A DNA stretch of 39,501 nucleotides from a virus. The notes beneath the pieces were generated by a model. It was not told where the DNA came from and made no database searches. It worked only from the letters and a program-made list of their open reading frames with translations. Numbering within the stretch: the stretch's first letter is position 1; the number at the start of each line of letters is the position of its first letter. A program made the position numbers and the translations under genes. The DNA is taken from IMG/VR virus record IMGVR_UViG_3300027662_000002, positions 1 to 39,501 of that record. One strand, given 5' to 3'. Shown here piece after piece: positions 1 through 7,341 of the stretch.

Positions 1-12
1 GGAGGTGGTGGC

Positions 13-201
13 GTGATGACCGAGGTCCAGTTCGACCGGGCATGCGACGCAGCCCGGCGCAGGTTCTGGGACGCCTATGAGCGGGCACCCGCTGCGGCGT
101 GGCGGCAGGAGACAGACCGCGCCGGCGCTGTCTACGACGCTGAGATCGCGGCGCTGACTGACCGCAGGATGGCGACGCTCGCGGGGAGGTGCGGCCGGTG
201 A
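13..201 (+). CDS. Small hypothetical phage protein
   Basis: A 62-residue, charged, Ala/Arg-rich and probably all-helical protein of unrecognised family. A GGAGG ribosome site at bases 1-5 precedes a GTG at 13 and an ATG at 16; either can be the start. Its stop overlaps the GTG of the next gene by 4 bases, so it belongs to the coupled array that runs to 11021. Nothing in the sequence suggests a function. Confidence 0.6.
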   Translation: MMTEVQFDRACDAARRRFWDAYERAPAAAWRQETDRAGAVYDAEIAALTDRRMATLAGRCGR

Positions 202-677
202 TCACCTACGAGGCCAGGGACGGAACGGTCGTTCTGTTCGCTGAAGAGTTCACCACTGAGGCCGATGAGCGCGCGATGATCGCCAGCGCCAGCCCGAGGG
301 CGATGGCCGCGCTGCTGGACGGGTTCACCCGGGCGCACGCCGAAGAGGCCGCGATGAACCGCCGCGCCACCGATGGGCAGAAGGCGATCACCTGGGGCGA
401 CTGCGTAACCCGCCAGTGGGAGGGCGTGACGATCTGGGGCACGATCACGCCGCTGGCCCTGGTCGCGCGTGACGAGCGGGACCACGGCGCGCCGGCGGCT
501 GAGGTCATGGCGCTGATCGCGCGGCTGGAAGACGGCTACGCGCGGGGCTGGCGCTACGGCCGGTGGCACTCGGTGATCTCACCGGAAGGCGAGTACGGCG
601 CGGCGCATGTCGCTGACCTTGCCCCTGTCACGGTGGCGGAGTTCGATGCGGCGCAGTGGAACGGGTGGCGGTCATGA
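198..677 (+). CDS. Hypothetical phage protein, 159 aa
   Basis: I chose GTG 198 (GTGA overlap with the upstream stop, GGGGAGG about 9 bases before it) over the in-frame GTG at 189. The product is a soluble alpha/beta-looking protein of about 159 residues with an acidic N-terminal half and a Trp/Gly-rich middle. No family was recognised. It is followed by an ATGA overlap with the first copy of the duplicated 71-aa gene. Confidence 0.65.
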   Translation: MITYEARDGTVVLFAEEFTTEADERAMIASASPRAMAALLDGFTRAHAEEAAMNRRATDGQKAITWGDCVTRQWEGVTIWGTITPLALVARDERDHGAPAAEVMALIARLEDGYARGWRYGRWHSVISPEGEYGAAHVADLAPVTVAEFDAAQWNGWRS

Positions 678-889
678 GCGCTCCATCCGAAGCCGACCTC
701 GAGTTCGCCATCATGCTCGACCAGCTCGGCGCTGCTGCCATCGCTGGCCGCGACTATGAGATGGGCGGCTACCTGTGGGACGCGGCGGACTGGCACGCCG
801 AGCCGTCTGAGGGGACTGCCACGGCCCGGATCATGCTCCTGTGCTCTGCTATGGCGGGAGAGGCTGCGAGAGCGAGGGCTGAGCAGTGA
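674..889 (+). CDS. Duplicated small protein, copy 1
   Basis: A 71-residue acidic helical protein starting at ATG 674 (ATGA overlap with the gene before). A second copy lies at 1389-1604. By my count the two differ at about 11 of 216 bases and 3 of 71 residues, most changes being at silent third positions. This suggests a recent duplication of a gene still under protein-level selection. The function is unknown. The stop overlaps the next GTG (GTGA). Confidence 0.75.
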   Translation: MSAPSEADLEFAIMLDQLGAAAIAGRDYEMGGYLWDAADWHAEPSEGTATARIMLLCSAMAGEAARARAEQ

Positions 890-1392
890 CCGGCCGCATC
901 CGCTGGGACGAGACGCGCTACGGCAGCCAGACGGGCCATGTGGGCACGCTGGACGAGTTCGCGTTCCAGATCTGGAAGCCGGAACGCGCCAGCGGGGAAT
1001 GGGTGCTCACGTCATCGCTGCCGGGCATGGGGGCGGGCCGCGCCCTGCACTACGGCGGCACCCCGGATGACCTGAAGCCCGAGGCGGAGAGGCTCCTGCG
1101 CGCATTCGCGGCTTCGCTCGGCGCCATCTTCCCCGGCACTGCGGCACCGCTGACCGCTGACGGGACCACCTGCGACTGGGAGATAGCGGGCGTCGTCAAA
1201 GGCGAGCCCCTGCCGTGCACGCAGATGTCGCGATACGCCATGGAGCGCGCCGACCGTGACCCTAGTTACCGCGCGGCGGCAGACCGCGCCGCTACCGAGG
1301 CCTGCCCCGTCCATCTCGCTGACACCGTAGTGGCCCTCATGGATGGTGACGACTCCATGCCGGTGACGGTGCGGGCCAGGTGGGACGCATGA
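886..1392 (+). CDS. Hypothetical phage protein, 168 aa
   Basis: Starts at GTG 886 inside a GTGA overlap. The protein is soluble, with a Trp/Gly-rich first third and a C-terminal half holding three Cys residues. It was not recognised. It sits between the two copies of the duplicated 71-aa gene, so it was either carried in the duplication or trapped by it. Its last codons overlap the second copy (ATGA). Confidence 0.7.
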   Translation: MTGRIRWDETRYGSQTGHVGTLDEFAFQIWKPERASGEWVLTSSLPGMGAGRALHYGGTPDDLKPEAERLLRAFAASLGAIFPGTAAPLTADGTTCDWEIAGVVKGEPLPCTQMSRYAMERADRDPSYRAAADRAATEACPVHLADTVVALMDGDDSMPVTVRARWDA

Positions 1393-1604
1393 CCACCCCA
1401 TCCGAAGCCGACCTCGAGTTCGCCATCATGCTCGACCAGCTCGGCGCTGCCGCCATCGCTGGCCGCGACTATGAGATGGGCGGCTACCTGTGGGACGCGG
1501 CGGACTGGCACGCCGAGCCGTCCGAGGGAACTACCACGGCCCGGATCATGCTCCTCTGCTCTGCTATGGCGGGAGAGGCCGCGAGGGCGAGGGCTGAGCA
1601 GTGA
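1389..1604 (+). CDS. Duplicated small protein, copy 2
   Basis: A 71-residue paralogue of the protein at 674-889, nearly identical throughout and differing at residues 2 and 3 and at one Ala-to-Thr position in the C-terminal third. ATG 1389 is chosen by the ATGA overlap. The two direct copies could recombine and delete the 168-aa gene between them. The function is unknown. Confidence 0.75.
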   Translation: MTTPSEADLEFAIMLDQLGAAAIAGRDYEMGGYLWDAADWHAEPSEGTTTARIMLLCSAMAGEAARARAEQ

Positions 1605-1834
1605 GCCTCCACGAATGGCAGGTGTCGCAGACGGTCCGCCGTGCCCCGTTCCACGCGCTGATCATGGCCGCGCTGCTCAATGCCGACAGCACGAACGCGG
1701 CGAAGCTGCGGGCGGCATGGCCCGAAGTGTGCGATGAGGCCCAGCGGCGGTATGACGCCCCGGGCGGCCTGCTGCCCGGCGAGGACGGCTATGACGAGGT
1801 GCAGCGCGTGCGCCGGGAAGCGGGTTTCGCGTGA
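1601..1834 (+). CDS. Small hypothetical protein, 77 aa
   Basis: GTG 1601 overlaps the previous stop (GTGA). The product is a 77-residue helical protein with a Gly/Pro-rich C-terminal third. No family was recognised. It is part of the coupled array; its stop overlaps the GTG of the next gene. Confidence 0.65.
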   Translation: MSLHEWQVSQTVRRAPFHALIMAALLNADSTNAAKLRAAWPEVCDEAQRRYDAPGGLLPGEDGYDEVQRVRREAGFA

Positions 1835-2112
1835 CCGCCATCGGGCCCTTCGAGACTGACCGGCAGGTGCGCGAGACGCCCGCCGTCCGGTCGGTCTACC
1901 TCGCCTTCGAGGCCGACGCGGGGCCGGGGAAGATGGCGCCGCACAACGAGCGGATGCTGACCGAGGCGATATCGGCGGCCGGGGTGACGCTGGGCGCTTA
2001 CGACGCCCGGATCGTCCGGTGGCTGGCCATGTGGGAGCCCGAGACGGCCGCAGTGATAGCCGGGATCATCACCCGCGCCTGCGAGGCGGGAAAGGCGGCC
2101 GGCGGTGTCTGA
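1831..2112 (+). CDS. Small hypothetical protein, 93 aa
   Basis: Starts at GTG 1831 with a GTGA overlap. The protein looks globular and helical, with a Trp-containing hydrophobic helix near residues 60-80. It was not recognised. Its final codons overlap the start of a 52-aa gene at 2105. Confidence 0.65.
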   Translation: MTAIGPFETDRQVRETPAVRSVYLAFEADAGPGKMAPHNERMLTEAISAAGVTLGAYDARIVRWLAMWEPETAAVIAGIITRACEAGKAAGGV

Positions 2113-2263
2113 GCCTGCGCGCCATGTGCTGACCATCGAGCGACCGCCCGGGGCCGAGCCGGTCATGCAGATCGACGGACAGCGCTGCCGGGTCGTGACG
2201 ATTTACGTACGCGACTCGCTGATCAGGGTTGTCTATGAGGAGGCGGCAGGCGATGGCTACTAG
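2105..2263 (+). CDS. Small hypothetical protein, 52 aa
   Basis: A short frame from GTG 2105 to TAG 2261-2263. It fills what would otherwise be the only gap in this part of the array. It overlaps both neighbours, as is usual here, and has the same G/C-rich third positions. The predicted protein alternates charged and hydrophobic residues, with a beta-rich centre and an acidic end. The function is unknown; its reality rests on position, overlaps and codon use. Confidence 0.5.
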   Translation: MSEPARHVLTIERPPGAEPVMQIDGQRCRVVTIYVRDSLIRVVYEEAAGDGY

Positions 2264-2522
2264 GCGAGTCTTGACCCCGCTGACCCGGATCGTCCGCCGC
2301 CGCAACCCCCGCACCGGGAAGCGGGAGATCTGGTGGGCGGAGTCGGCGGACGGCTCCTGGAATCTCGCGAGGATCGAGGAATGCGGCACCGTGTGGGAAC
2401 TGTGGCATGTGCCGTCCGGACGGCTCGCCATGACCACGGGCACGCTCCGCGACGCTCAGGCGGCGACCGCAGACGGATCGGCGCTGAGGGCGCTGGCTGA
2501 GCGGGAAGAGGCTGTCCGGTGA
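2253..2522 (+). CDS. Small basic hypothetical protein, 89 aa
   Basis: ATG 2253 is preceded by GAGGAGG about 10 bases upstream. An in-frame ATG at 2235 would lie on top of that ribosome site. The N-terminus is strongly basic (RR, RRR clusters), followed by Trp-rich strands and an acidic helix. The basic tail could bind nucleic acid, but no family was recognised. Confidence 0.65.
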   Translation: MATRRVLTPLTRIVRRRNPRTGKREIWWAESADGSWNLARIEECGTVWELWHVPSGRLAMTTGTLRDAQAATADGSALRALAEREEAVR

Positions 2523-2746
2523 GCGCCTACACCAGGGCGGTCGTCTACTGCGACCATTTCGACAAGGGTGCCCCGGCCGGCTCCCGCTCCTGCGAGGCGC
2601 GGGTCGAGCGCATCGGGGACAAGTCCGAGGCCCGGCGCGCCGCGAAGGCGGCCGGATGGGCGTATGTGCGCAGCCCGGTGAGCGCACGCCTCGGCGAGGA
2701 CTTCTGCCCCGAGCACAAGCCCCGCAGGAGGGCTGAATGGACCTGA
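2519..2746 (+). CDS. Cys/His-containing small protein
   Basis: GTG 2519 overlaps the previous stop (GTGA). The 75-residue protein has an early Cys-Asp-His, a middle Cys and a C-terminal Cys-Pro-Glu-His. This spacing resembles the small metal-binding proteins common in actinophage accessory regions. Zinc binding is inferred, not proven. The stop overlaps the STAS gene start. Confidence 0.65.
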   Translation: MSAYTRAVVYCDHFDKGAPAGSRSCEARVERIGDKSEARRAAKAAGWAYVRSPVSARLGEDFCPEHKPRRRAEWT

Positions 2747-3159
2747 AGCTCACCACCCGGACCCGCGACGACGGGACAGCCGTGGTCTCGGCCGTCGGCG
2801 ACATCGACTGTTACACGTCCGCGCGGCTGCGGCAGGCACTCAGGGACGTGACGGGCCGGTACCTGATCATCCTGGACCTGTCCGGCTGCGAGTTCCTCGA
2901 CCAGTACGGCCTGGGGGTGATCGTCGGCGCGCTGAGACAGTGCCGTGTTCACGACGGGTCGCTGGCCGCCGCGTGGGCCCGCGCCAACTTCATGAGCGAC
3001 GGGAAATGGTCCGGTGACATCTGCGGCTGTCCCGACTCGGGCCGGTGTGCCAACGGGTTCCATCACTACGGCGAGGACGACTGCGGGTGCCTCCCGGTGC
3101 TGCTGGAGCAGTTCCTGGCCGGCGAGGGCTGTTTCGCGACGGAGAGCACCGATGGCTGA
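2737..3159 (+). CDS. STAS-domain (anti-anti-sigma-like) protein with Cys-rich tail
   Basis: Residues 1 to about 80 look like a STAS domain: a beta strand, a D-I-D loop, a helix, the strand IILDLSGCEFLD, then the conserved turn and GLGVIVGAL helix. In SpoIIAA-type anti-sigma-factor antagonists the turn carries D-S-S-G, whose serine is phosphorylated by the anti-sigma kinase. Here residues 55-58 are D-Q-Y-G, so no phosphorylatable serine is present. The usual last strand and helix are missing. Instead residues 90-140 form a Cys-rich tail (C96, C98, C104, C116, C118) that looks like a separate small metal-binding protein fused on. Inference: the protein may bind a host anti-sigma factor constitutively. 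STAS assignment is fairly sure; the role is not. Confidence 0.75.
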   Translation: MDLKLTTRTRDDGTAVVSAVGDIDCYTSARLRQALRDVTGRYLIILDLSGCEFLDQYGLGVIVGALRQCRVHDGSLAAAWARANFMSDGKWSGDICGCPDSGRCANGFHHYGEDDCGCLPVLLEQFLAGEGCFATESTDG

Positions 3160-3427
3160 GACCTACGCCCCGCCTGTCCCGGTCAAGATCCGGACAGCCC
3201 GCAAGCGCCACGCCTGCGATGACTGCGGCCAGCCGGTCGAGCCGGGCGACAGGTACGAGCTGGCGGTCACGCCGCCGAACCGGGACGAGAACGCGCCGCG
3301 TGACCGCTGGCTGGCGTGGCGGTCCCACTGGCCGCGCGGCGGCGGGACGAGGACGCACCTGCTGGGCTGCGATGAGGCAGCGGCCTACCGGGAGAGAGCA
3401 GAAAGAGAGGAAGCCGATGCCCGTTAA
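3152..3427 (+). CDS. Small zinc-finger-like protein
   Basis: ATG 3152 overlaps the end of the STAS gene. The 91-residue protein carries Cys-Asp-Asp-Cys-Gly near residue 23 and a late Cys, with a basic KIRTARKRH segment before the first pair. The arrangement resembles small actinophage proteins annotated as zinc fingers. A nucleic-acid-binding role is possible. The C-terminus is a charged helix. Confidence 0.65.
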   Translation: MAETYAPPVPVKIRTARKRHACDDCGQPVEPGDRYELAVTPPNRDENAPRDRWLAWRSHWPRGGGTRTHLLGCDEAAAYRERAEREEADAR

Positions 3428-3704
3428 GCAGTTGCCAGCGCTGTGCTGGACCGATGACGGCAGCGAGGACGAACGCCACTACGACGATCCCGGCGGTGAT
3501 CGGCGGCAGCTGGCCGCGCCGTGCTTCATCGCCGAGTGCGACGGCCGGCCGGGGGAGCCCTGCGGCGAGCAGATGGGCAATGACGAGTACGCCGTCCTGC
3601 ACTTCGGCAGCGTCACGGTGGCCCGCAGCTACGCGCCAGACGAGGACTGGGCGATCAGCCCGGATGGCGTCGTGAGCTGTCCCGAGGAGGCATCCGATGC
3701 CTGA
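3417..3704 (+). CDS. Hypothetical protein, 95 aa
   Basis: ATG 3417 lies inside the end of the previous gene. The protein is acidic and has four Cys residues spread along it, with a beta-rich middle. No family was recognised. The stop overlaps the next ATG by 8 bases. Confidence 0.65.
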   Translation: MPVKQLPALCWTDDGSEDERHYDDPGGDRRQLAAPCFIAECDGRPGEPCGEQMGNDEYAVLHFGSVTVARSYAPDEDWAISPDGVVSCPEEASDA

Positions 3705-3963
3705 CCCCGCTGTCCCGCCCGGCACCTACGCCGGGGGTGCCCGTTCCCCTGTCTGCTGGGTGTACCTGTGCCCGTCCTGCGCGGGCTACGCGCCGATGAC
3801 CAGCGAGGACTACTCCGGGTTCCTGTCCGGGGCGTGCACGGGCTGCGGCTCGGTCTGCCGCGAGCTGCACAGGTTCCCCGCAGTGATCGACTCGGCTGCC
3901 GGGTGCGGGTGCCGGGGTGCGCACAAGCGGGTGACCGGCGATCTCGCGGCGGTGCGGCGGTGA
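3697..3963 (+). CDS. Zinc-ribbon-like protein
   Basis: The 88-residue protein has a Cys-Pro-Ser-Cys pair near residues 25-28 and a Cys-Thr-Gly-Cys pair about 22 residues later, followed by further Cys residues. This is the usual layout of a zinc ribbon. Partner and substrate are unknown. The stop overlaps GTG 3960 of the next gene (GTGA). Confidence 0.65.
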   Translation: MPDPAVPPGTYAGGARSPVCWVYLCPSCAGYAPMTSEDYSGFLSGACTGCGSVCRELHRFPAVIDSAAGCGCRGAHKRVTGDLAAVRR

Positions 3964-4148
3964 GCCGCGCATCCCGCGAGGAACGGCAGCTGGCCCGCCG
4001 TCTCCGTGAGATCGACGAGAGCAGCGTCGAGTGCCGTGAGCGCGGCCACGCCGCCTGCCTCCATGTCATGGGCCGCGAGCGGCAGAAGATCTACGACCGG
4101 CAGGCCGAACTCAGATCCGGCCGCGCAGGGAGTGGTGATGATGGCTGA
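3960..4148 (+). CDS. Small charged helical protein, 62 aa
   Basis: I chose GTG 3960 from the GTGA overlap; the same frame is open further upstream but only as antisense or shadow sequence. The product is rich in Arg and Glu, with heptad-like spacing that suggests a short coiled coil. No family was recognised. Confidence 0.6.
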   Translation: MSRASREERQLARRLREIDESSVECRERGHAACLHVMGRERQKIYDRQAELRSGRAGSGDDG

Positions 4149-4458
4149 CCTGACCGAGCGCATAGAGGACGCCCTGCGCTGGTACGCCCGCAAGCTCGCG
4201 GCGCTCGGCGAGCTGCACGCGCCGCTGCGGATCTACGACGAGTGCGGCCACGACCATCCGGAGGACGATCCGGCCCGCGTCGACTGCCACGACTTCGCGA
4301 GCTGCGAGGAGGCGTTCCTCTACGTGACCTGCCGGCACTGCTGCGCCGGGCAGATCTGGGGCGACCAGACCGAGGAGTGTGCCAGCGAGCACGACCACGG
4401 GCCGGACAGGCCGAGGTGCCCGACAGCGGCCATCCTGGAAGGTGATGACGATGAGTGA
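4141..4458 (+). CDS. Cys/His-rich protein, 105 aa
   Basis: ATG 4141 is 8 bases after AGGGAG; an ATG at 4138 is also possible. After a helical N-terminus the protein has many Cys and His residues, including a Cys-Arg-His-Cys-Cys cluster and an acidic C-terminus. This is typical of a metal-binding accessory protein. The function is unknown. Confidence 0.65.
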   Translation: MADLTERIEDALRWYARKLAALGELHAPLRIYDECGHDHPEDDPARVDCHDFASCEEAFLYVTCRHCCAGQIWGDQTEECASEHDHGPDRPRCPTAAILEGDDDE

Positions 4459-4732
4459 TCTTGACCAGCAGCGCCGCACAGTCCGCGCCCTGGAACTGCT
4501 CGGCGGCTCCCGCGATGCGTGGGCACGCGGCGACATGGCGGAATGCGACCGGCTCCGCGCCCAGGCCGGGCAGGAGTGCGGCGAGGACACCGTGATCCTG
4601 CTGCTCGGCGGCATGCAGATCGGGGAGATACCGCAGCCCGGCGATGACGGGTGGCCGCACTACCTCGTGGCGCAGCAGGACGCGCTTGCCCGGAACGAGG
4701 AAGGCGGTACCCGCGATGACCGCCGACGCTGA
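4451..4732 (+). CDS. Hypothetical helical protein, 93 aa
   Basis: ATG 4451 overlaps the previous stop region. The N-terminal 50 residues form two likely helices; the C-terminus is charged and probably disordered. No family was recognised. The end overlaps the next gene by 17 bases. Confidence 0.65.
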   Translation: MSDLDQQRRTVRALELLGGSRDAWARGDMAECDRLRAQAGQECGEDTVILLLGGMQIGEIPQPGDDGWPHYLVAQQDALARNEEGGTRDDRRR

Positions 4733-5111
4733 CCCTGTAGCCGCCTACCTCGCGGCAGCACGGCAGCGCTGGGATACGGCAGAGAACGCTGTCTACGCGA
4801 CCCTGCTCGGCCGCGCCCAGGCTCTCACATCCCTGGCCGACGTTCCCCGGCTTCTCGCTGCCGTAGAGGCAGTGCTCGCCCGGCACGTCCGGCAGGAGCA
4901 GCCGGTGCGCTCGTACGACCTGGACCTGCGCTGCCCGGCGCACCACTGGACCACGGCGGCGGCGTCCGTCGCGGACATCCGCGACTGCCCGGACTGCACC
5001 TACCGGGAGCACCGCGTGTGCGCGAACCCGGACTGCCGCGAGCACGAGTGGCCCTGCCCCGACTACCAGGCCATCGCCACCGAACTCCTGAGAGGGGATC
5101 ACGATGGGTGA
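4716..5111 (+). CDS. Helical protein with C-terminal Cys cluster, 131 aa
   Basis: ATG 4716 is inside the previous gene. Residues 1-60 are helical. The last 60 residues carry CPAH, CPDC, C-x4-DC and CPDY segments, enough ligands for one or two zinc sites. The architecture (helical N-terminus plus zinc-binding C-terminus) occurs in many small actinophage proteins of unknown role. Confidence 0.65.
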   Translation: MTADADPVAAYLAAARQRWDTAENAVYATLLGRAQALTSLADVPRLLAAVEAVLARHVRQEQPVRSYDLDLRCPAHHWTTAAASVADIRDCPDCTYREHRVCANPDCREHEWPCPDYQAIATELLRGDHDG

Positions 5112-5349
5112 GAGCCAGATGACGAGGGACGAGGCCGCCGCCAGATTCAGGGACAGCGGCATATGCGGCGCGCTGAGCAAGACGTCCCGGAAAGGCAGCC
5201 GCTTCTTCATCTGCAGCAGCGACGCCGGCCATGACCAGTCCGCCAGGCACACCGCCTGCGATGGCCAGGGCCACGTGATCGCGCGCTGGGCGACGGAGAC
5301 CAGCCTGATCGAGATATGGCTGCCTGATGGCAGTTACCACCTTGTCTGA
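5104..5349 (+). CDS. Hypothetical protein, 81 aa
   Basis: ATG 5104 overlaps the previous stop. The protein has Cys-Gly, Cys-Ser-Ser and Cys-Asp positions and two His residues in a compact beta-rich sequence, possibly another metal site. No family was recognised. It is followed by a GGGAGG translation-start cassette at 5358-5371. Confidence 0.65.
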   Translation: MGESQMTRDEAAARFRDSGICGALSKTSRKGSRFFICSSDAGHDQSARHTACDGQGHVIARWATETSLIEIWLPDGSYHLV

Positions 5350-5368
5350 CCACGGCCGGGAGGTACCG

Positions 5369-6079
5369 GTGCCTGACGAACTGACCGCGAGACTCGGCAC
5401 CGAGAAGGCCGAGATGATCCGGCATCAGTGCCCGCGCTGCGGTGCCGAGCCGGGCCAGTGGTGCCGTAGCAAGGGCGGCAGGCGCACCCAGCACTGGCAC
5501 GTCACCCGCTGGTACGTCGCAGTCCGGGCGCGCGGTGAGACGAACCCTCTGGCAGCAGAGATGGAGCCGGTCAGCTATCACGTAGCCAGCGAGCCCCGCA
5601 CCTGGGACGAGCTTCGCGCCGATGCCGTGAAGGCGGTCATGGCTGCGGCGGCCGACTTCGGTCATGACGACATCGTGAGCGGAAGCGCCGCCGCGTTCGC
5701 CGAAGCCGTGCTTGCCGCCATCAACGAGGAGACGGTGACCAGAATGGCCGCCACGCTCGTTGATGAGGTCAGGTTCCGGTCGATGGAGATCCGCGCCGGC
5801 CGTCTTGAGATGACCGGCATCGATGCCCGCGAGATCGCCGCGACATGGGTCGGCGCGGCACGGGAGCTGACGAAAGGCGCGGAGAACTACTCGGAAACCA
5901 GGATGCAGTTCCTTGATCACGAACGTGAGCAGGTCTACGCGTTCACGGTCCAGAAGGTAGGCAAGCGCACGCCGCATGAGATGCGGCGGCAGGCCGAGGC
6001 AGAGCGGGATGAAGCGCTGGCCGAGGTTCAGCGGCTAACAGGAACTGGCCGGGAGGTGCCCGATGGCGACGGTAGCTGA
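5369..6079 (+). CDS. Phage zinc-finger-domain protein, 236 aa
   Basis: The N-terminus holds CPRCGAEPGQWC followed by a basic stretch and HWHVTRW, the pattern of the short phage zinc-binding domain seen in many actinophage proteins. Residues 60-236 are mostly helical, ending in a charged likely coiled coil. I prefer GTG 5369 because GGGAGG lies just before it in a cassette repeated at 6051 and 6295. ATG 5327, inside the previous gene, is the alternative. Nucleic-acid binding is plausible but not shown. Confidence 0.7.
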   Translation: MPDELTARLGTEKAEMIRHQCPRCGAEPGQWCRSKGGRRTQHWHVTRWYVAVRARGETNPLAAEMEPVSYHVASEPRTWDELRADAVKAVMAAAADFGHDDIVSGSAAAFAEAVLAAINEETVTRMAATLVDEVRFRSMEIRAGRLEMTGIDAREIAATWVGAARELTKGAENYSETRMQFLDHEREQVYAFTVQKVGKRTPHEMRRQAEAERDEALAEVQRLTGTGREVPDGDGS

Positions 6080-6317
6080 CCTGGCCCCAGGCGATCTGGT
6101 CACCCAGGCAGGTATGAGCGGCGTGTTCATCAGCCGCGGCGTCCACCCGATCTGGCCGACCCTGGCGCTGGTGATCTGGCGCATAGGCGACGGCTGGAGC
6201 TTCGACGCACTCGACTTTCACCAGGAGGTAGGGGAAGTGGTGCCGTCAGCGATCGCCGAGCGGCAGGGACGGCTGCGCGCCGCCCTGCTGGCGCGGGAGG
6301 TACCCGATGGCACCTGA
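6063..6317 (+). CDS. Hypothetical protein, 84 aa
   Basis: ATG 6063 follows the cassette GGGAGGTGCCCGATG (6051-6065). The N-terminus (DLAPGDLVTQ) and the short strands that follow look like a small beta-barrel, with an amphipathic C-terminal helix. No family was recognised. Its last codons form the ribosome site of the next gene. Confidence 0.65.
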   Translation: MATVADLAPGDLVTQAGMSGVFISRGVHPIWPTLALVIWRIGDGWSFDALDFHQEVGEVVPSAIAERQGRLRAALLAREVPDGT

Positions 6318-6657
6318 AGGCCGTATCGTCCCGCCGTCCACGGGGCCGATGCCGGATCTGCCCGCCGCACTCGCGCTGGACTGGCAGCCGGCCGAGAGGA
6401 TGGAAATACTCGCCCGGCTCGGGGGCATGCTGGCCGACCTGGAGTCCCACATTGCCCGCAAGGCCGCAGAACTGGCGCAGCCGCTGATCGATGCGGCGTG
6501 CAGGAACCATGCTGCCGAGATGGCCGTTCTTGAAGAGCGCCGCGCCAGTGAGCGCGACAGGGCGGTGCGGGCCGAGGACCTCGTAGCAGAGCTACGCAAG
6601 ATCATCGCCACGCGCGAGCGGCAGCTAGAGCAGGCAGGAGTGGATCTCCGTGGCTGA
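6307..6657 (+). CDS. Coiled-coil protein, 116 aa
   Basis: ATG 6307 follows a second copy of the cassette, GGGAGGTACCCGATG (6295-6309). After a Pro-rich start, residues 35-116 form a long charged helix with heptad spacing, so a coiled coil is likely. The role is unknown. The stop overlaps the DUF397 gene. Confidence 0.65.
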   Translation: MAPEGRIVPPSTGPMPDLPAALALDWQPAERMEILARLGGMLADLESHIARKAAELAQPLIDAACRNHAAEMAVLEERRASERDRAVRAEDLVAELRKIIATRERQLEQAGVDLRG

Positions 6658-6871
6658 CTGGCCGAAGGGCGCTGGCGACTGGCGCAGATCCAGCTTCAGC
6701 GAGCCGACCGAGCGCGGTGACTGCGTTGAGGTGTACCGCTACGGCGACGGGGTGATCGGCGTCAGGGATGCCCGCTACCCGGACATCGGGGCCAAGCTGT
6801 TCAGCCCCGAGTCCTGGCTGGCGTTCATCGCCGGCGTCAAAGCGGGCGAGTTCGACCTTGAGGAGACGTGA
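6650..6871 (+). CDS. DUF397 domain protein
   Basis: The 73-residue protein matches the DUF397 pattern along its whole length: an N-terminal W-R-x-S-S-F-S, then a D-C-V-E-V strand, V-R-D, and a C-terminal W-x-x-F-I-A-G-V-K-A-G-E-F-D helix. DUF397 proteins are abundant in Streptomyces and its relatives and are usually encoded next to an XRE-type regulator. No such regulator is adjacent here. Inference: the phage copy may act on host regulators of this class. GTG 6650 is the start, overlapping the previous stop. Confidence 0.85.
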   Translation: MADWPKGAGDWRRSSFSEPTERGDCVEVYRYGDGVIGVRDARYPDIGAKLFSPESWLAFIAGVKAGEFDLEET

Positions 6872-7341
6872 TGGGACGGCAGAGCAGGCTCAGGCAGCAG
6901 CGGCGCACCGCGGCGTTCAGTGTCCGGTCCCCCGGCATGCTGGAAGTGCTCAGCGTCGGCAAGGGTGACCTCAAGATCGCGATCGGGGACAGCAACAAGG
7001 ACCGCGCCGACGCCCAGCGGCTCATCGAGGAAATGCTGCGGAAGGGCTACACGCTCTTCGTGGAAACGGATGATGGGCCGCTCAAGGTGACCAAGTTCGA
7101 CCCGGACGCGATGGTCTACGTAGTGATCGACACTCCCGACGTGGTATCTGACGCCGCCACCCGCGAGCACATGCGCCGCTGGGCAGACGGCGAGGAGAGC
7201 CACCCGGGCGAGGAGTCCGACGCCTCCGCGCCGGGTTCGGCGGCCAAGCCCGAGCCCACAGCGAAACGCCCGCGCAAGCCGCGCACCGTGCCCGTCGCGG
7301 GCAGCAAGACGACAGCGATCGGACGCACAGCCGGTGGATAG
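6871..7341 (+). CDS. Hypothetical protein with disordered basic tail, 156 aa
   Basis: ATG 6871 follows GAGGAG and overlaps the DUF397 stop (TGATG). Residues 25-95 form a compact alpha/beta domain with a G-D-S-N-K-D-R segment and an IEEMLRKGYTLFVE helix-strand unit. Residues 110-156 are acidic, then rich in Lys, Pro and Ala and likely disordered. I recognise the style from actinophage proteins but not the family. Confidence 0.65.
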   Translation: MGRQSRLRQQRRTAAFSVRSPGMLEVLSVGKGDLKIAIGDSNKDRADAQRLIEEMLRKGYTLFVETDDGPLKVTKFDPDAMVYVVIDTPDVVSDAATREHMRRWADGEESHPGEESDASAPGSAAKPEPTAKRPRKPRTVPVAGSKTTAIGRTAGG

